The notes under the pieces are model-generated. The model saw only the letters and a program-made list of their open reading frames with translations. It was not told where the DNA came from and did no database searches. A DNA stretch of 56,805 nucleotides from an uncultured Streptococcus sp. (GTDB lineage: Bacteria; Bacillota; Bacilli; Lactobacillales; Streptococcaceae): assembly GCA_934215455.1 (NCBI GenBank), contig CAKPZX010000004.1, positions 1 to 56,805 of the forward strand, read 5' to 3'. The position numbers and the translations under genes were made by a program. Numbering within the stretch: the stretch's first letter is position 1; every line of letters begins with the position of its first letter. Positions 8,759 to 17,587 of this stretch are shown here, piece after piece.

Positions 8759-10747
8759 ATGATTAATCGAGTAACAGATAACAAATTTAAACTAGTATCG
8801 AAATACCAACCGTCTGGGGACCAACCGCAGGCCATTGAACAGTTGGTGGATAACATCGAGGGTGGTGAGAAGGCGCAAATCCTGATGGGAGCGACTGGTA
8901 CGGGGAAGACCTATACCATGAGCCAGGTCATCGCTCAGGTCAATAAGCCGACCTTGGTCATCGCCCACAATAAAACCCTAGCAGGCCAGCTCTATGGAGA
9001 GTTCAAGGAATTTTTCCCGGAAAATGCGGTCGAGTACTTCGTATCTTACTATGATTACTACCAGCCAGAAGCCTATGTGCCATCGAGCGATACCTATATC
9101 GAAAAGGATAGCTCGGTCAATGATGAGATTGATAAACTTCGTCACTCCGCAACCTCAGCTTTGTTGGAGCGTAACGATGTCATAGTTGTGGCTTCTGTCT
9201 CTTGTATTTACGGTTTGGGTTCACCGAAGGAATATGCTGATAGCGTGGTCAGTTTACGCCCCGGTCTGGAAATTTCTCGTGATCGTCTGCTCAATGACCT
9301 GGTGGATATCCAGTTTGAGCGTAATGACATCGACTTTCAACGGGGAAAATTCCGTGTTCGTGGGGATGTGGTCGAGATTTTCCCAGCTTCGCGTGATGAA
9401 CATGCCTTCCGGGTGGAGTTTTTCGGGGACGAAATTGAGCGGATTCGTGAGATTGAAGCTTTGACTGGCCAGGTTCTAGGAGATGTGGATCACTTGGCCA
9501 TTTTTCCAGCTACTCACTTCGTGACCAATGACGACCATATGGAAGTAGCTATTGCCAAGATTCAAGCGGAACTTGAAGAGCAGTTAAAAGTCTTTGAAAA
9601 GGAAGGGAAGTTGCTAGAAGCTCAACGCTTGAAACAGCGTACTGAGTACGATATTGAAATGCTACGGGAGATGGGCTACACCAATGGCGTCGAAAACTAC
9701 TCCCGTCACATGGATGGCCGGAGTGAAGGTGAGCCTCCATACACCCTTCTTGACTTCTTCCCAGAAGATTTCCTCATTATGATCGATGAAAGTCACATGA
9801 CCATGGGACAGATCAAGGGCATGTATAATGGAGACCGCTCGCGCAAGGAAATGCTGGTCAACTATGGTTTCCGTTTGCCATCTGCCTTGGACAACCGGCC
9901 GCTACGCCGTGAAGAGTTTGAAAGCCATGTCCACCAGATCGTTTATGTGTCTGCGACACCAGGTGACTATGAGATGGAACAAACCGATACTGTCATCGAG
10001 CAGATCATTCGTCCGACAGGTCTACTCGATCCTGAGGTGGAAGTGCGTCCGACCATGGGACAAATGGACGATCTCTTGGGTGAGATCAATGCGCGTGTAG
10101 AACGGGGAGAGCGGACCTTTGTCACCACCCTGACCAAGAAGATGGCAGAAGACTTGACCGACTATTTCAAGGAAATGGGTGTCAAGGTCAAATACATGCA
10201 CTCGGACATTAAGACCTTGGAGCGGACGGAAATCATCCGTGATTTGCGTCTGGGCGTTTTTGACGTCTTGGTCGGGATTAACCTTCTTCGCGAAGGTATT
10301 GACGTTCCGGAAGTCAGTCTGGTTGCTATTCTCGATGCTGATAAGGAAGGCTTCCTTCGTAATGAACGCGGCCTCATTCAAACCATTGGTCGTGCTGCCC
10401 GTAATAGTGAGGGTCACGTCATCATGTATGCGGACACCATGACCCAGTCTATGCAAAAAGCCATCGATGAAACAGCCCGTCGTCGGAAAATCCAGATGGC
10501 TTATAATGAAGAGCATGGCATTGTCCCACAAACTATCAAAAAGGAAATCCGTGACCTCATCTCTGTTACCAAGGCGGTGGCCAAGGAAGAGGACAAGGAA
10601 GTGGATATCACTAGTCTCAACCGCCAAGAGCGCAAGGAACTGGTCAAGAAACTGCAAGGCCAAATGCAAGAAGCTGTCGAAGTGCTTGATTTCGAGTTGG
10701 CAGCGCAAATCCGCGATATGATGTTGGAAGTCAAGGCCTTGGATTAA
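8759..10747 (+). CDS. uvrB: excinuclease ABC subunit B (UvrB)
   Basis: UvrB is the damage-verification helicase of nucleotide excision repair; it is loaded by UvrA and recruits UvrC for incision. At 662 residues the protein has the usual length. Visible elements are Walker A GATGTGKT (44-51), the beta-hairpin region [12 protein letters not shown] that inserts behind the lesion, helicase motif II with [16 protein letters not shown], the C-terminal helicase motifs [22 protein letters not shown] read in part, QTIGRAARN, and a C-terminal UVR motif near [26 protein letters not shown] precedes the start. The codon usage is that of a well-expressed housekeeping gene. The next gene begins 12 bp later and may share its transcript. 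Confidence 0.98.
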   Translation: MINRVTDNKFKLVSKYQPSGDQPQAIEQLVDNIEGGEKAQILMGATGTGKTYTMSQVIAQVNKPTLVIAHNKTLAGQLYGEFKEFFPENAVEYFVSYYDYYQPEAYVPSSDTYIEKDSSVNDEIDKLRHSATSALLERNDVIVVASVSCIYGLGSPKEYADSVVSLRPGLEISRDRLLNDLVDIQFERNDIDFQRGKFRVRGDVVEIFPASRDEHAFRVEFFGDEIERIREIEALTGQVLGDVDHLAIFPATHFVTNDDHMEVAIAKIQAELEEQLKVFEKEGKLLEAQRLKQRTEYDIEMLREMGYTNGVENYSRHMDGRSEGEPPYTLLDFFPEDFLIMIDESHMTMGQIKGMYNGDRSRKEMLVNYGFRLPSALDNRPLRREEFESHVHQIVYVSATPGDYEMEQTDTVIEQIIRPTGLLDPEVEVRPTMGQMDDLLGEINARVERGERTFVTTLTKKMAEDLTDYFKEMGVKVKYMHSDIKTLERTEIIRDLRLGVFDVLVGINLLREGIDVPEVSLVAILDADKEGFLRNERGLIQTIGRAARNSEGHVIMYADTMTQSMQKAIDETARRRKIQMAYNEEHGIVPQTIKKEIRDLISVTKAVAKEEDKEVDITSLNRQERKELVKKLQGQMQEAVEVLDFELAAQIRDMMLEVKALD

Positions 10748-10759
10748 GAGGAGGGACGA

Positions 10760-11257
10760 ATGAAAATTATCATTAAAACAATGGAAACTCCTGAAGAGAT
10801 AGAAGGAAAATCTCTCGTTCATTGGCAAACGTGGAGAGAGGCTTATGACGATCTTTTACCCGCGGAATTTCAGGAGACAATGACATTAGATAAATGTCGT
10901 TTCTTTAGTCAAAAGTATCCAGAAAACACCTTGATTGCTATGGATGGAAAGAAGGTCGTTGGATTTATCAGCTATGGAAATTTTTGTGATGAAGCCATTC
11001 AATCTGGTGAAATCATCGCCTTATATGTTTTAAAAGATTACTATGGAAAAGGTGTGAGTGAACAGTTAATGCATGCTGCATTTGCTGTTCTCGATCATTT
11101 CTCTGAAATTTATTTATGGGTATTGAAAGATAATAAGCGAGCCATTGCTTTCTATCAAAAAATGGGTTTTACTTTTGATGGCCAAGAAAAAATACTTGAC
11201 CTTGGAAAACCTGTTAAGGAATTGCGGATGATGTGTTCTTCAAATAAAAATTCCTAA
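10760..11257 (+). CDS. GNAT family N-acetyltransferase
   Basis: A 165-residue protein with the GNAT fold. The acetyl-CoA-binding motif A reads IALYVLKDYYGKGVSEQLM (the pattern V-x-x-x-x-R/Q-G-x-G/A is relaxed to YYGKGV), followed by the motif B segment LWVLKDNKRAIAFYQKMGF. It probably acetylates a small molecule or an N-terminus; the substrate cannot be read from sequence. GAGGAGGG precedes the start, 12 bp after uvrB, so it is probably co-transcribed. The AT-richer composition compared with uvrB suggests a more accessory history. Confidence 0.82.
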   Translation: MKIIIKTMETPEEIEGKSLVHWQTWREAYDDLLPAEFQETMTLDKCRFFSQKYPENTLIAMDGKKVVGFISYGNFCDEAIQSGEIIALYVLKDYYGKGVSEQLMHAAFAVLDHFSEIYLWVLKDNKRAIAFYQKMGFTFDGQEKILDLGKPVKELRMMCSSNKNS

Positions 11258-11350
11258 AGGACGTATCTATCAATCTTTGAACCATTATCAATTCATCAAG
11301 TAAAAATATAAAAGAGATAGAATGAACCAAAGAGATGAAGGAGAAGACGA

Positions 11351-11974
11351 ATGAAGATTTTAGTCATCAACGGGCATCCTGATAAGGAAAGTTACTGTCA
11401 GGCTATTTTTCAAACCATAGGAGAAACGATTGACTCAAATCACCACGAGCTTAAAGTGATCAGTCTCAATGAAGAGGACTTTGATCCGGTCCTTCGCTAC
11501 GGCTATCGAAAGCGGATGGAAGAAGATTCCTTTATCCTTCGTTCTCAAGAATGGATCCAGTGGGCGGATCACCTGATCTTTGTCTATCCCATCTGGTGGA
11601 GTAGTATGCCGAGCCTCATGAAGGGTTGGATTGATCGGGTCTTTACACCGGGGATTGCCTACTCGGCCAATGATCAGGGAAGCTTTATCTGGAATTACCT
11701 GAGAGGCAAGCAATTCAAGAAGCTGCTCAAAGGGAAAACAGCCAGTATTTATGCGACCTCCATGGCACCTACTTGGTGGTATAAGATCTTTTCAGGCCCT
11801 CTCAACATTCCAGATAGTTATGGTATTTCTGTCTTAAAGAATGCCGTCTTGAACCACTGTGGGATTAAAACCAAGCGCGTCTCCATCTTGGGAGAAGTCG
11901 GTCGGGATGTGAATACCGCTAGCATCCGTGAACAGCATCTTCAAAAAGTAGCAGCAGAAGTGAAGAAACTCTAA
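11351..11974 (+). CDS. flavodoxin-fold NAD(P)H-dependent oxidoreductase
   Basis: This 207-residue protein belongs to the NQO1/KefF/MdaB-like flavodoxin_2 family. The N-terminus MKILVINGHPDKESYCQAI is the phosphate-binding loop for FMN or FAD. FVYPIWWSSMPSLMKGWIDRV is the family's signature isoalloxazine-contact and dimer region; WTRVF/GIAYS-like residues follow. Such enzymes reduce quinones or other electrophiles by two electrons. AAGGAGAAGACGA gives a strong ribosome site. It stands 93 bp after the acetyltransferase and may have its own promoter. The physiological substrate is unknown. Confidence 0.85.
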   Translation: MKILVINGHPDKESYCQAIFQTIGETIDSNHHELKVISLNEEDFDPVLRYGYRKRMEEDSFILRSQEWIQWADHLIFVYPIWWSSMPSLMKGWIDRVFTPGIAYSANDQGSFIWNYLRGKQFKKLLKGKTASIYATSMAPTWWYKIFSGPLNIPDSYGISVLKNAVLNHCGIKTKRVSILGEVGRDVNTASIREQHLQKVAAEVKKL

Positions 11975-12078
11975 AGAAAAGTCAACTTGTTCTTATAAGT
12001 TCGTGTCTTTAGTTGTGTTTTGAATAGGATTCAGTTAAACTATCAATATAATCTATAAAAAAATAGGAATGGCCCAAT

Positions 12079-12432
12079 ATGCTACTTTTTATCTATATGA
12101 TCTATGTCATTTCTTCAATTTCAAAAATGAAAAGAGAAGGTCAAAGAGTGTCTATTTTTACTTATTTGATTGTTTATGGCCTATTGATTCTCTCTTCGTT
12201 TATGCTATATTTTAGTTTATTGTCATTTTTATTTAGCCCGTTGCCATTTTTTGGCTTTCTAGCTGCTCTTGCTATTGGCGGTATGATGCTATCTCTTAAA
12301 CTAGTTATTGCCCTTGCTTTGCTTTTGTTATCTCTTAGCCTGTTCTTAGATAGTAGAAAAAGTGATCCGGAAACGCCTCTCATTGATCATTGGCTTCGAT
12401 TAGGTGTTCATATTCTATTGATCATTATTTAA
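12079..12432 (+). CDS. hypothetical small membrane protein
   Basis: I do not recognise this 117-residue protein. It has three to four predicted membrane segments (roughly 1-13, 28-50, 52-75 and 78-92) and a short polar tail. AGGA lies about 10 nt upstream. TATAAT at 12048-12053 is a plausible -10 but no good -35 stands before it. Together with the next two genes it forms a patch of poorly conserved membrane proteins between two clearly enzymatic genes, suggesting variable, accessory content. It has no visible similarity to the next gene. Confidence 0.55.
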   Translation: MLLFIYMIYVISSISKMKREGQRVSIFTYLIVYGLLILSSFMLYFSLLSFLFSPLPFFGFLAALAIGGMMLSLKLVIALALLLLSLSLFLDSRKSDPETPLIDHWLRLGVHILLIII

Positions 12433-12544
12433 GGCAAGAACTCCACTTTCAGTCCTGAATGTTTAGTTTTTTGTCCCTTGAGATTTGCAACCCACCAGAG
12501 ACGGAAGTGAAAAATCTTAAATGAAGGTATCCATTCAATGCACA

Positions 12545-12573
12545 TTGACGTAGTTATGGATTCGCTTTATAAT
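12545..12573 (+). promoter_or_regulatory. promoter of the 144-residue membrane protein gene
   Basis: TTGACG (12545-12550) and TATAAT (12568-12573) are 17 bp apart, a near-consensus promoter. It starts transcription about 30 nt before the GGAGG of the gene at 12613. Confidence 0.75.
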
Positions 12574-12612
12574 ATGGTTTGTTACAGCATTTCTAAATAA
12601 GGAGGCTTCTTT

Positions 12613-13047
12613 ATGCTTAAGCGGTTAAATGGTTTTAAAAAGTTTTATTTATTCTCTCTAGTTTTTTTAGTCATTGAATTACTATTGGTTGTTTTTGGTC
12701 TATCCTTTATTCCGATTCTCTGCAGTTTGTGGTTTGACTCTCTGTTTTTCGTATTATTTTGCCATATTTGGACCAACTTTTATAAAAAGAGTGGAGCTGA
12801 ATCAGTTCATGCTTTCTCATTCATTTTTAGTTTCATTTTTACTTTATTTTTTTGGGTTTTTCTACACCTGTCCTTTTCCGATACTGAAAATACTATGATC
12901 CCTCCAATCTATCATAGTGCGGAAATCCAAGGGAATTATGTTGAAATTCCCCATGGGGTGATCCCTATAAGAAGTCGTGATTACTATGAACTAGTCAATC
13001 CTTTTATTATGAAAATAAAAGCGAAATATAGTGATGAAGGGTACTAA
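12613..13047 (+). CDS. hypothetical membrane protein
   Basis: This 144-residue protein is not one I can name. Two or three hydrophobic segments occupy about residues 11-95, followed by a polar C-terminal part from about residue 96. The C-terminus contains NYVEIPHGVIPIRS and YYELVNPF, which have clear counterparts in the broken copy immediately downstream, so this is the intact member of a tandem pair. AAGGAGG lies 8 nt before the start and a strong promoter drives it. Function unknown. Confidence 0.65.
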   Translation: MLKRLNGFKKFYLFSLVFLVIELLLVVFGLSFIPILCSLWFDSLFFVLFCHIWTNFYKKSGAESVHAFSFIFSFIFTLFFWVFLHLSFSDTENTMIPPIYHSAEIQGNYVEIPHGVIPIRSRDYYELVNPFIMKIKAKYSDEGY

Positions 13048-13192
13048 TCAGAAAGCTGTTTTTTCTTATTCATTATTTCAACTATCTCATTTGCATGTAC
13101 AGATTACGGTTAAGATTGTCATTAGGAACCAAGAGAATGTAGAAAGTATTTTTAAAATTTTGCTGTTTTTTCCCGTAAGAGATAGAAGTATA

Positions 13193-13653
13193 ATGAAAAA
13201 ACAAAGCAATAGTATAAATGAGCTTCAATCATGTAAAAGCGACTAAATGTGTTTTTTTGTATTATATCTCCTATTTTTTGTGATTTGGATTGGACAGATA
13301 TATTTGCAAAGTTTAGGTTTATCTTTTACTCATTTTTTGTTGAACAAATGGTTTTCTTTTCTATTTATCGCTATATTTTTTCATCCATGGTTTTTTTATA
13401 AAAAAGGTCATTTAAAGAAACTCATACATTTCTCCATTTCCTAACTGTTATTGTTGGAGTTGGTATTTTTATGGTTAGTTTCGCGATATTTCAGGTAGCC
13501 TCAACTGTTGAATTTTAAATCATGAACTATCGTTTGGAAGGTGATGTAATTTTTTTATACGAACAGCCTTTATTGCAATTCCCAGCTTACCATGAATTAA
13601 TCAATCTCTTTGGCATGAAGAAAGAAATAGAGAAGAAAGTATATATTGATTAA
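13193..13653 (+). pseudogene. decayed tandem copy of the upstream membrane protein gene
   Basis: Three open segments together resemble the 144-residue neighbour. A start MKKQSNSINELQ (13193) meets a stop at 13244-13246. The same frame continues with about 65 mostly hydrophobic residues (13247-13444). The match then resumes in another frame from about 13441 with a further hydrophobic segment and an in-frame stop at 13516-13518. It ends with a 43-residue tail from ATG 13522 to the stop at 13651. The tail segment FPAYHELINLFGMKKE lines up with the neighbour's SRDYYELVNPFIMKIK. I read this as two nonsense changes plus a frameshift. It could also be unrelated small ORFs, but the matching order of membrane part and tail makes decay more likely. 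Confidence 0.55.
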
Positions 13654-13679
13654 TTGTTAACATCATAGAAAGGAAATTT

Positions 13680-14147
13680 ATGTCACGTACAACGCCTACT
13701 ATACTGTGCAATCTTTGCATGGTCGAAGATCTTGAAAATGGGAAAGTAATCCTCCAATACCGCTCACCTGAAAAGACTCACTGGGCTGGCTATGCTTTTC
13801 CAGGTGGCCATATCGAAGAAGGAGAAAGCCTTGTAGAATCCGTCATTCGTGAAATCTACGAAGAGACAGGACTTACAATTACAAATCCAAAACTGGTCGC
13901 AGTCAAAGACTGGCCCCTAGACGATGGAGGTCGCTATATTGTCTTTTGCTACAAGACAACAAAATTCTCAGGCCAGCTCAGATCATCTGAGGAAGGAGAA
14001 GTTTCTTGGGTTGAGAAAGACCAATTAGAACAGTTGGACTTATCCTACGACATGCTTCCTCTGCTGGAAGTGATGGAAGACCCAGATTTGTCCGAGTACT
14101 ATTATCGCAAACGAACAGACGATGATTGGGAAAAATTAAGATTTTAA
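13680..14147 (+). CDS. NUDIX hydrolase (8-oxo-dGTP diphosphatase-like)
   Basis: This 155-residue enzyme hydrolyses a nucleoside diphosphate linked to another moiety. The Nudix box is complete: GHIEEGE at about 42-48, seven residues, then REIYEETGL. The segment CNLCMVEDLENGKVILQYR and the PGG before the box are typical of a streptococcal 8-oxo-dGTP/NTP pyrophosphatase group, but MutT-type specificity is inferred, not shown. AGAAAGGAAATTT precedes the start. A terminator follows directly, so the gene is probably monocistronic. Confidence 0.88.
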   Translation: MSRTTPTILCNLCMVEDLENGKVILQYRSPEKTHWAGYAFPGGHIEEGESLVESVIREIYEETGLTITNPKLVAVKDWPLDDGGRYIVFCYKTTKFSGQLRSSEEGEVSWVEKDQLEQLDLSYDMLPLLEVMEDPDLSEYYYRKRTDDDWEKLRF

Positions 14148-14154
14148 GGAAAGG

Positions 14155-14177
14155 GCTAGAGACATCTAGCTTTTTTT
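14155..14177 (+). terminator. terminator after the NUDIX gene
   Basis: GCTAGA (14155-14160), loop GACA and TCTAGC (14165-14170) are followed by seven T. It begins 8 nt past the stop codon. Confidence 0.85.
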
Positions 14178-14301
14178 GCTTGTAAGGTGAAAGAAGAAAG
14201 AATATTCCGTTCGTGCTTGAATCTGCTTAGAAAAAGTACTATAGTATAAGCATAAAATACAATTGTAATCTTTCATACTGTGAATAGAAAGAAGGCAAGA
14301 T

Positions 14302-14442
14302 ATGAAATTACAATTTAGAATCCTGATAGGAATTTGCTTCTTGATCGGTGCCTTAGTCTTTGCATTTCAAAAGGAATGGTTATACGCTTTGCTGTTGCTT
14401 TTGGTTGGGGCTTCTTACCTTTATAAAGGAGTGCGTCGATGA
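14302..14442 (+). CDS. 46-residue membrane protein translationally coupled to an ABC ATPase
   Basis: A short gene encodes a 46-residue protein of two hydrophobic stretches (about 6-22 and 27-40) separated by FQKEW, with a basic end KGVRR. AGAAGGCAAGAT upstream provides a ribosome site. Its TGA stop overlaps the ATG of the following ABC ATPase (ATGA at 14439-14442), which strongly suggests coupled translation and real expression. A TATAGTATAAG stretch near 14238 may be its promoter. It may be a small accessory subunit of the exporter; no family is recognised. Confidence 0.65.
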   Translation: MKLQFRILIGICFLIGALVFAFQKEWLYALLLLLVGASYLYKGVRR

Positions 14443-15143
14443 AGAGTGAGTGTTTAAACATCATGGGGCTAAACGTTTGGTATAAAAAAGACAAGCCCAT
14501 TATAAAAGACACGAATTTGCTTGTACCCAATCATTCTGTAGTCGGGTTGATTGGTCGAAATGGAGCTGGGAAGACAACCTTGCTAAAAGCTTTAAGTAGT
14601 GTCTTTGATCATCGGCAGTATGCAGTTGAGTCTGTTACCATAGAAGACAAGGCGACCTCTTTTCATACGAATTTCTATAAGAGTCGTACCTATACAGTTT
14701 TTACTGAAAACAATAGTTTTTTAAACTGGGATTTTGTTCACTATTTTAATTTTGTCTGTCGTTTGTATCATCGAAAGAGAGATGAAAAGGTATTGCAGGA
14801 CCTGATCTCAGGCTTTCATTTTGAAGAATTTCTCAACACCGACATTGGTAGTTTGTCAACGGGAAATAAGAAGAAAGTCTTCTTGATCACAGCTTTTTAT
14901 CTCAAACCTCCCCTCCTTATTTTGGACGAACCATTTGATGGTCTTGATTTTGATGCGACAGAATTTCTATATGGTTTGCTATTGCAGTATAAAGAAGAAG
15001 GCTCTATTCTGATGAGTTCGCATATCGCAGAGAGTATCGTTCGGGTGTGTGATACAGCTTATTCTATTGAAGATGGTCACCTAGACGCGATCGAATCGAA
15101 TTTAGAAGATTGGTTTCATGACGTCAATCGTCAGAGGGGGTAG
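14439..15143 (+). CDS. ABC transporter ATP-binding protein
   Basis: A 234-residue ATPase with Walker A GRNGAGKT (39-46), signature LSTGNKKK (about 139-146, a divergent form of LSGGQ), Walker B LLILDEPFDGLD and the switch histidine in MSSHIAE. The divergent signature and the associated single large permease resemble ABC-2 exporters of unknown substrate found in pneumococci and relatives. It starts inside the stop codon of the 46-residue gene and ends 3 bp before the permease gene. Cytoplasmic, membrane-associated. Substrate unknown. Confidence 0.85.
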   Translation: MKSECLNIMGLNVWYKKDKPIIKDTNLLVPNHSVVGLIGRNGAGKTTLLKALSSVFDHRQYAVESVTIEDKATSFHTNFYKSRTYTVFTENNSFLNWDFVHYFNFVCRLYHRKRDEKVLQDLISGFHFEEFLNTDIGSLSTGNKKKVFLITAFYLKPPLLILDEPFDGLDFDATEFLYGLLLQYKEEGSILMSSHIAESIVRVCDTAYSIEDGHLDAIESNLEDWFHDVNRQRG

Positions 15144-15146
15144 AAC

Positions 15147-16244
15147 ATGCTACTAGCAATTTTTAGAGATGTGGTATCCAAAAATCGGCTCTTCTTGTTC
15201 TTAACTTCCTTAACCTTTGCTCTTTATTACCATCTTGTTGGGGCAAAATTTTCTACGAGCTTTCAAGTCTTGCTGATCAGTACGGCTATTGTTACTGCTC
15301 TATCAACCTTTCAATTACTGTATTCCTATTTTTCGATGGACAGGGTCCAGGCCTACTACCAGCTTCCTTTGTCTCTCAATCGTTTTAAAGGGTCTTTTCT
15401 GACGGTAACCTTTCTTCTCAATTTACTAGAGCGCGTGCTGTTATTGATCCTCTTTTTAGGAGTCAGGTTAGACCTGCTACAATCCTTTAAGCTCGTCCTC
15501 CTTTCTTTACTGGTGATACTAAGTGTGTTTTATGTCTTTATCCAGTTCAATACGAGGCCTAGTTTTCTAGGAGGAATCCTCATTTCTGTAACGACTGTTC
15601 TTACAGTATCTTCTTTATGGGTCCAACAAGTGCCCTATATGATCTTACTTTCAACCTTCGTTGCTATCTTTATTTTTAAAAATGAAGATCTAGTCGCGAT
15701 TTCAAAAAATGATCAGTTGCTCGTTTCAAAGAGAAGAAGTGGAAATTATTTTTGGATTTCCTTGTTTCAAGAGCGCTATTTTTCCATCAATTTTGTCTTT
15801 ACTCTCATCTTCCTCCTTCTCATTCTGATACAGGATTATGTGGCTCCATTAAAAATCATCATCCTTTTAACGATTGCTTCTGTCAATACGCCATTAACCA
15901 CTCTCATTTCCGCTGATAAAGATTTGATTGATCATGTCAAGTCTCTTCCTAAGAGTCGGTTCTTTTACTTGATGTATTATCGTGTATTGCTGACTTATTT
16001 TTTATCTGTGAATCTATTTGTTGCTCTGTTATTAAAAATGGTGCTCATGCCTGACTTGGGGATCCTATTTTTACTAGGAGTGATGATTCTAGCAGTTGTT
16101 GAAGCTGTTTTGCACTTACTGATTGAAATCTATTTCCCTTTAAGAAAATGGAATTTAAAGAGGGAATGTTGGAAGCACCCAAGAAAATATATTGTTCCTA
16201 GTATCGTCTTCTTACTTAGTTGGAGTCTCCTTTTCTGCTTCTAA
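15147..16244 (+). CDS. ABC exporter permease subunit
   Basis: A 365-residue polytopic membrane protein with about ten predicted membrane segments and several arginine/lysine-rich cytoplasmic loops such as SKRRSGNY. It follows the ATPase after 3 bp with GGGGG as Shine-Dalgarno, and is presumably its transmembrane partner. The length is about that of a permease that works as a homodimer. It is poorly conserved in primary sequence and I cannot name the substrate. The operon ends here, although no clear terminator is visible before the next gene 83 bp on. Confidence 0.78.
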   Translation: MLLAIFRDVVSKNRLFLFLTSLTFALYYHLVGAKFSTSFQVLLISTAIVTALSTFQLLYSYFSMDRVQAYYQLPLSLNRFKGSFLTVTFLLNLLERVLLLILFLGVRLDLLQSFKLVLLSLLVILSVFYVFIQFNTRPSFLGGILISVTTVLTVSSLWVQQVPYMILLSTFVAIFIFKNEDLVAISKNDQLLVSKRRSGNYFWISLFQERYFSINFVFTLIFLLLILIQDYVAPLKIIILLTIASVNTPLTTLISADKDLIDHVKSLPKSRFFYLMYYRVLLTYFLSVNLFVALLLKMVLMPDLGILFLLGVMILAVVEAVLHLLIEIYFPLRKWNLKRECWKHPRKYIVPSIVFLLSWSLLFCF

Positions 16245-16327
16245 GGAATCGCCCCTTTGCTTGTATCTGCTTCTTAATTGTAGTATGATAGAGGAGTTGA
16301 AAAGATGCTAGAAAAGGTGGCAAGTAT

Positions 16328-16732
16328 ATGAAAGATTTTCACTTTGATGCAATTGCTGCATTTGAAAATTATGAAATCGAAAAGATGAGAGATGGCCATG
16401 TGGTGGTGACAACCAAGGTCGTGGAATCATCGCTCAATTATTATGGAAATGCGCATGGAGGCTATCTCTTTACCCTGTGTGACCAAGTCAGTGGGTTGGT
16501 AGTGGTTTCTCAAGGGGTCGATGGGGTGACCTTGCAATCCTCGATCAATTACTTGAAAGCAGGGCGTCTGGGTGATGTCCTCACGATTCATGGCGAATGT
16601 GTCCACAGTGGACGGACGACTCGAGTTGTGGATGTCGATATTACCAATCAAGACGGTGCCAATGTCTGTAAGGCAACCTTTACGATGTTTGTTACGGGAG
16701 TGAGAGATGAATCCGCACAAGTACGCATTTAA
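16328..16732 (+). CDS. PaaI-family hotdog thioesterase
   Basis: A 134-residue single hotdog-fold protein. The motif YYGNAHGGYLFTLCDQVSG carries the HGG...D arrangement that forms the catalytic site of PaaI-type acyl-CoA thioesterases, and LQSSINYLKAG matches the following beta strand. It probably hydrolyses small or aromatic acyl-CoA esters. AAAAGGTGG lies upstream of the start. Its 3' end overlaps the next gene by 26 bp, so the thioesterase and the HAD phosphatase are co-expressed. Confidence 0.85.
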   Translation: MKDFHFDAIAAFENYEIEKMRDGHVVVTTKVVESSLNYYGNAHGGYLFTLCDQVSGLVVVSQGVDGVTLQSSINYLKAGRLGDVLTIHGECVHSGRTTRVVDVDITNQDGANVCKATFTMFVTGVRDESAQVRI

Positions 16733-17459
16733 AAACTATATTTTTGATTTTTATGGAACCTTGGTCGACATCGAAACGGATGAGTCGAGCCCCATTTTAT
16801 GGGATACCATGGCTCAGATCTACCAATCCTACGGGGCAAGCTACACAGGAGAAGGTCTGCGCCTGCGTTATAGAGAGTTGGTGCAACAAGCCGAAGAAGA
16901 CTTGTCTAAGGAAAAACACGTTGCCTATCCAGAGATTGATCTGACGGTCATCTTTGTGCAATTGTATTTAGAAGGTCATCCAAGTGGGGATAGTGTTGCC
17001 CACCTCAAAGAGTGGGGACGTTTGATTGCGCGGACTTTCCGTGTCCTTTCTCGCAAGCGGTTGGAGCTCTATCCTCACACGAAAGAAGTGTTAGAGGATA
17101 TGAAAGCTGCAGGTTGCCGAATCTTTCTTTTATCCAATGCCCAAGCAGATTTTACCAATCCGGAGATTGATTTGGTTGGTTTGAGAGAGCTTTTCCATGC
17201 CATTTACTTGTCGTCTGACGCAGGTATTCGTAAACCTCAGCCAGAGTTTCTCTTGGAAGTGATGAAAGAACACCAGTTGAACCCTGAGAAAACGGTCATG
17301 GTGGGGAATGACTTTACGACAGATGTCGCTGTTGCCCAAAGTATCGGGATGGAGAGTATCTTGATCAATACCTTTCCATACTCTGATGCTGAACTGCGCG
17401 AGAAGAATCAAGCAGGTGTGCGCGTGATTCGAGATATTCAAGAATTGCAGGAAGATTGA
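16707..17459 (+). CDS. HAD-superfamily (subfamily IA) phosphatase
   Basis: This 250-residue enzyme shows HAD motif I as FDFYGTLVD (nucleophile Asp; the second Asp is replaced by Tyr in DxYGT), motif II in LLSNAQ, Lys in IRKPQPEF and motif IV GNDFTTDV. The DFYGTLVD form occurs in a known group of HAD-IA proteins and is not proof of inactivity. Probable substrates are phosphorylated metabolites. The start overlaps the thioesterase gene by 26 bp and is preceded by GGGAGTGAG. A terminator follows 18 nt after the stop. Confidence 0.83.
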   Translation: MNPHKYAFKNYIFDFYGTLVDIETDESSPILWDTMAQIYQSYGASYTGEGLRLRYRELVQQAEEDLSKEKHVAYPEIDLTVIFVQLYLEGHPSGDSVAHLKEWGRLIARTFRVLSRKRLELYPHTKEVLEDMKAAGCRIFLLSNAQADFTNPEIDLVGLRELFHAIYLSSDAGIRKPQPEFLLEVMKEHQLNPEKTVMVGNDFTTDVAVAQSIGMESILINTFPYSDAELREKNQAGVRVIRDIQELQED

Positions 17460-17477
17460 GAAATATCATCCATGTAG

Positions 17478-17502
17478 GGAGGCCAAGTCGCCTCTTTTTT
17501 TC
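17478..17502 (+). terminator. terminator after thioesterase/HAD pair
   Basis: GAGGC (17479-17483) pairs with GCCTC (17490-17494), extended by one G-T pair, followed by seven T. It closes the 16328-17459 unit. Confidence 0.8.
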
Positions 17503-17528
17503 ATGAAAATGCTACAGTCGAGCAGGAT

Positions 17529-17564
17529 TTGTCAAATTTTCGCTTTCATGGTATACTATGAAAG
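17529..17564 (+). promoter_or_regulatory. promoter of phnA-like gene with overlapping palindrome
   Basis: TTGTCA (17529-17534) and TATACT (17552-17557) are 17 bp apart. A 22-bp palindrome with a single mismatched pair (17543-17564, arms CTTTCAT and ATGAAAG) is centred on the -10 box, so a bound protein would block the promoter. The regulator is unknown. Confidence 0.6.
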
Positions 17565-17587
17565 TTAATTTGAATAAGGAGATAAAA

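Noticed and set aside
10022..10828. 268-codon minus-strand frame opposite the end of uvrB
   Set aside because: It is antisense to strongly conserved UvrB helicase motifs and has no ribosome site or known domain.
13031..13246. 71-codon frame after the 144-residue membrane protein gene
   Set aside because: Its first half overlaps the upstream gene end and non-coding sequence. Only the last 17 codons fit the decayed copy, which I annotated from 13193.
16744..16760. HAD motif DFYGTLVD as a sign of inactivity
   Set aside because: A Tyr at this position occurs in a recognised subgroup of HAD-IA proteins, so it does not show loss of function.
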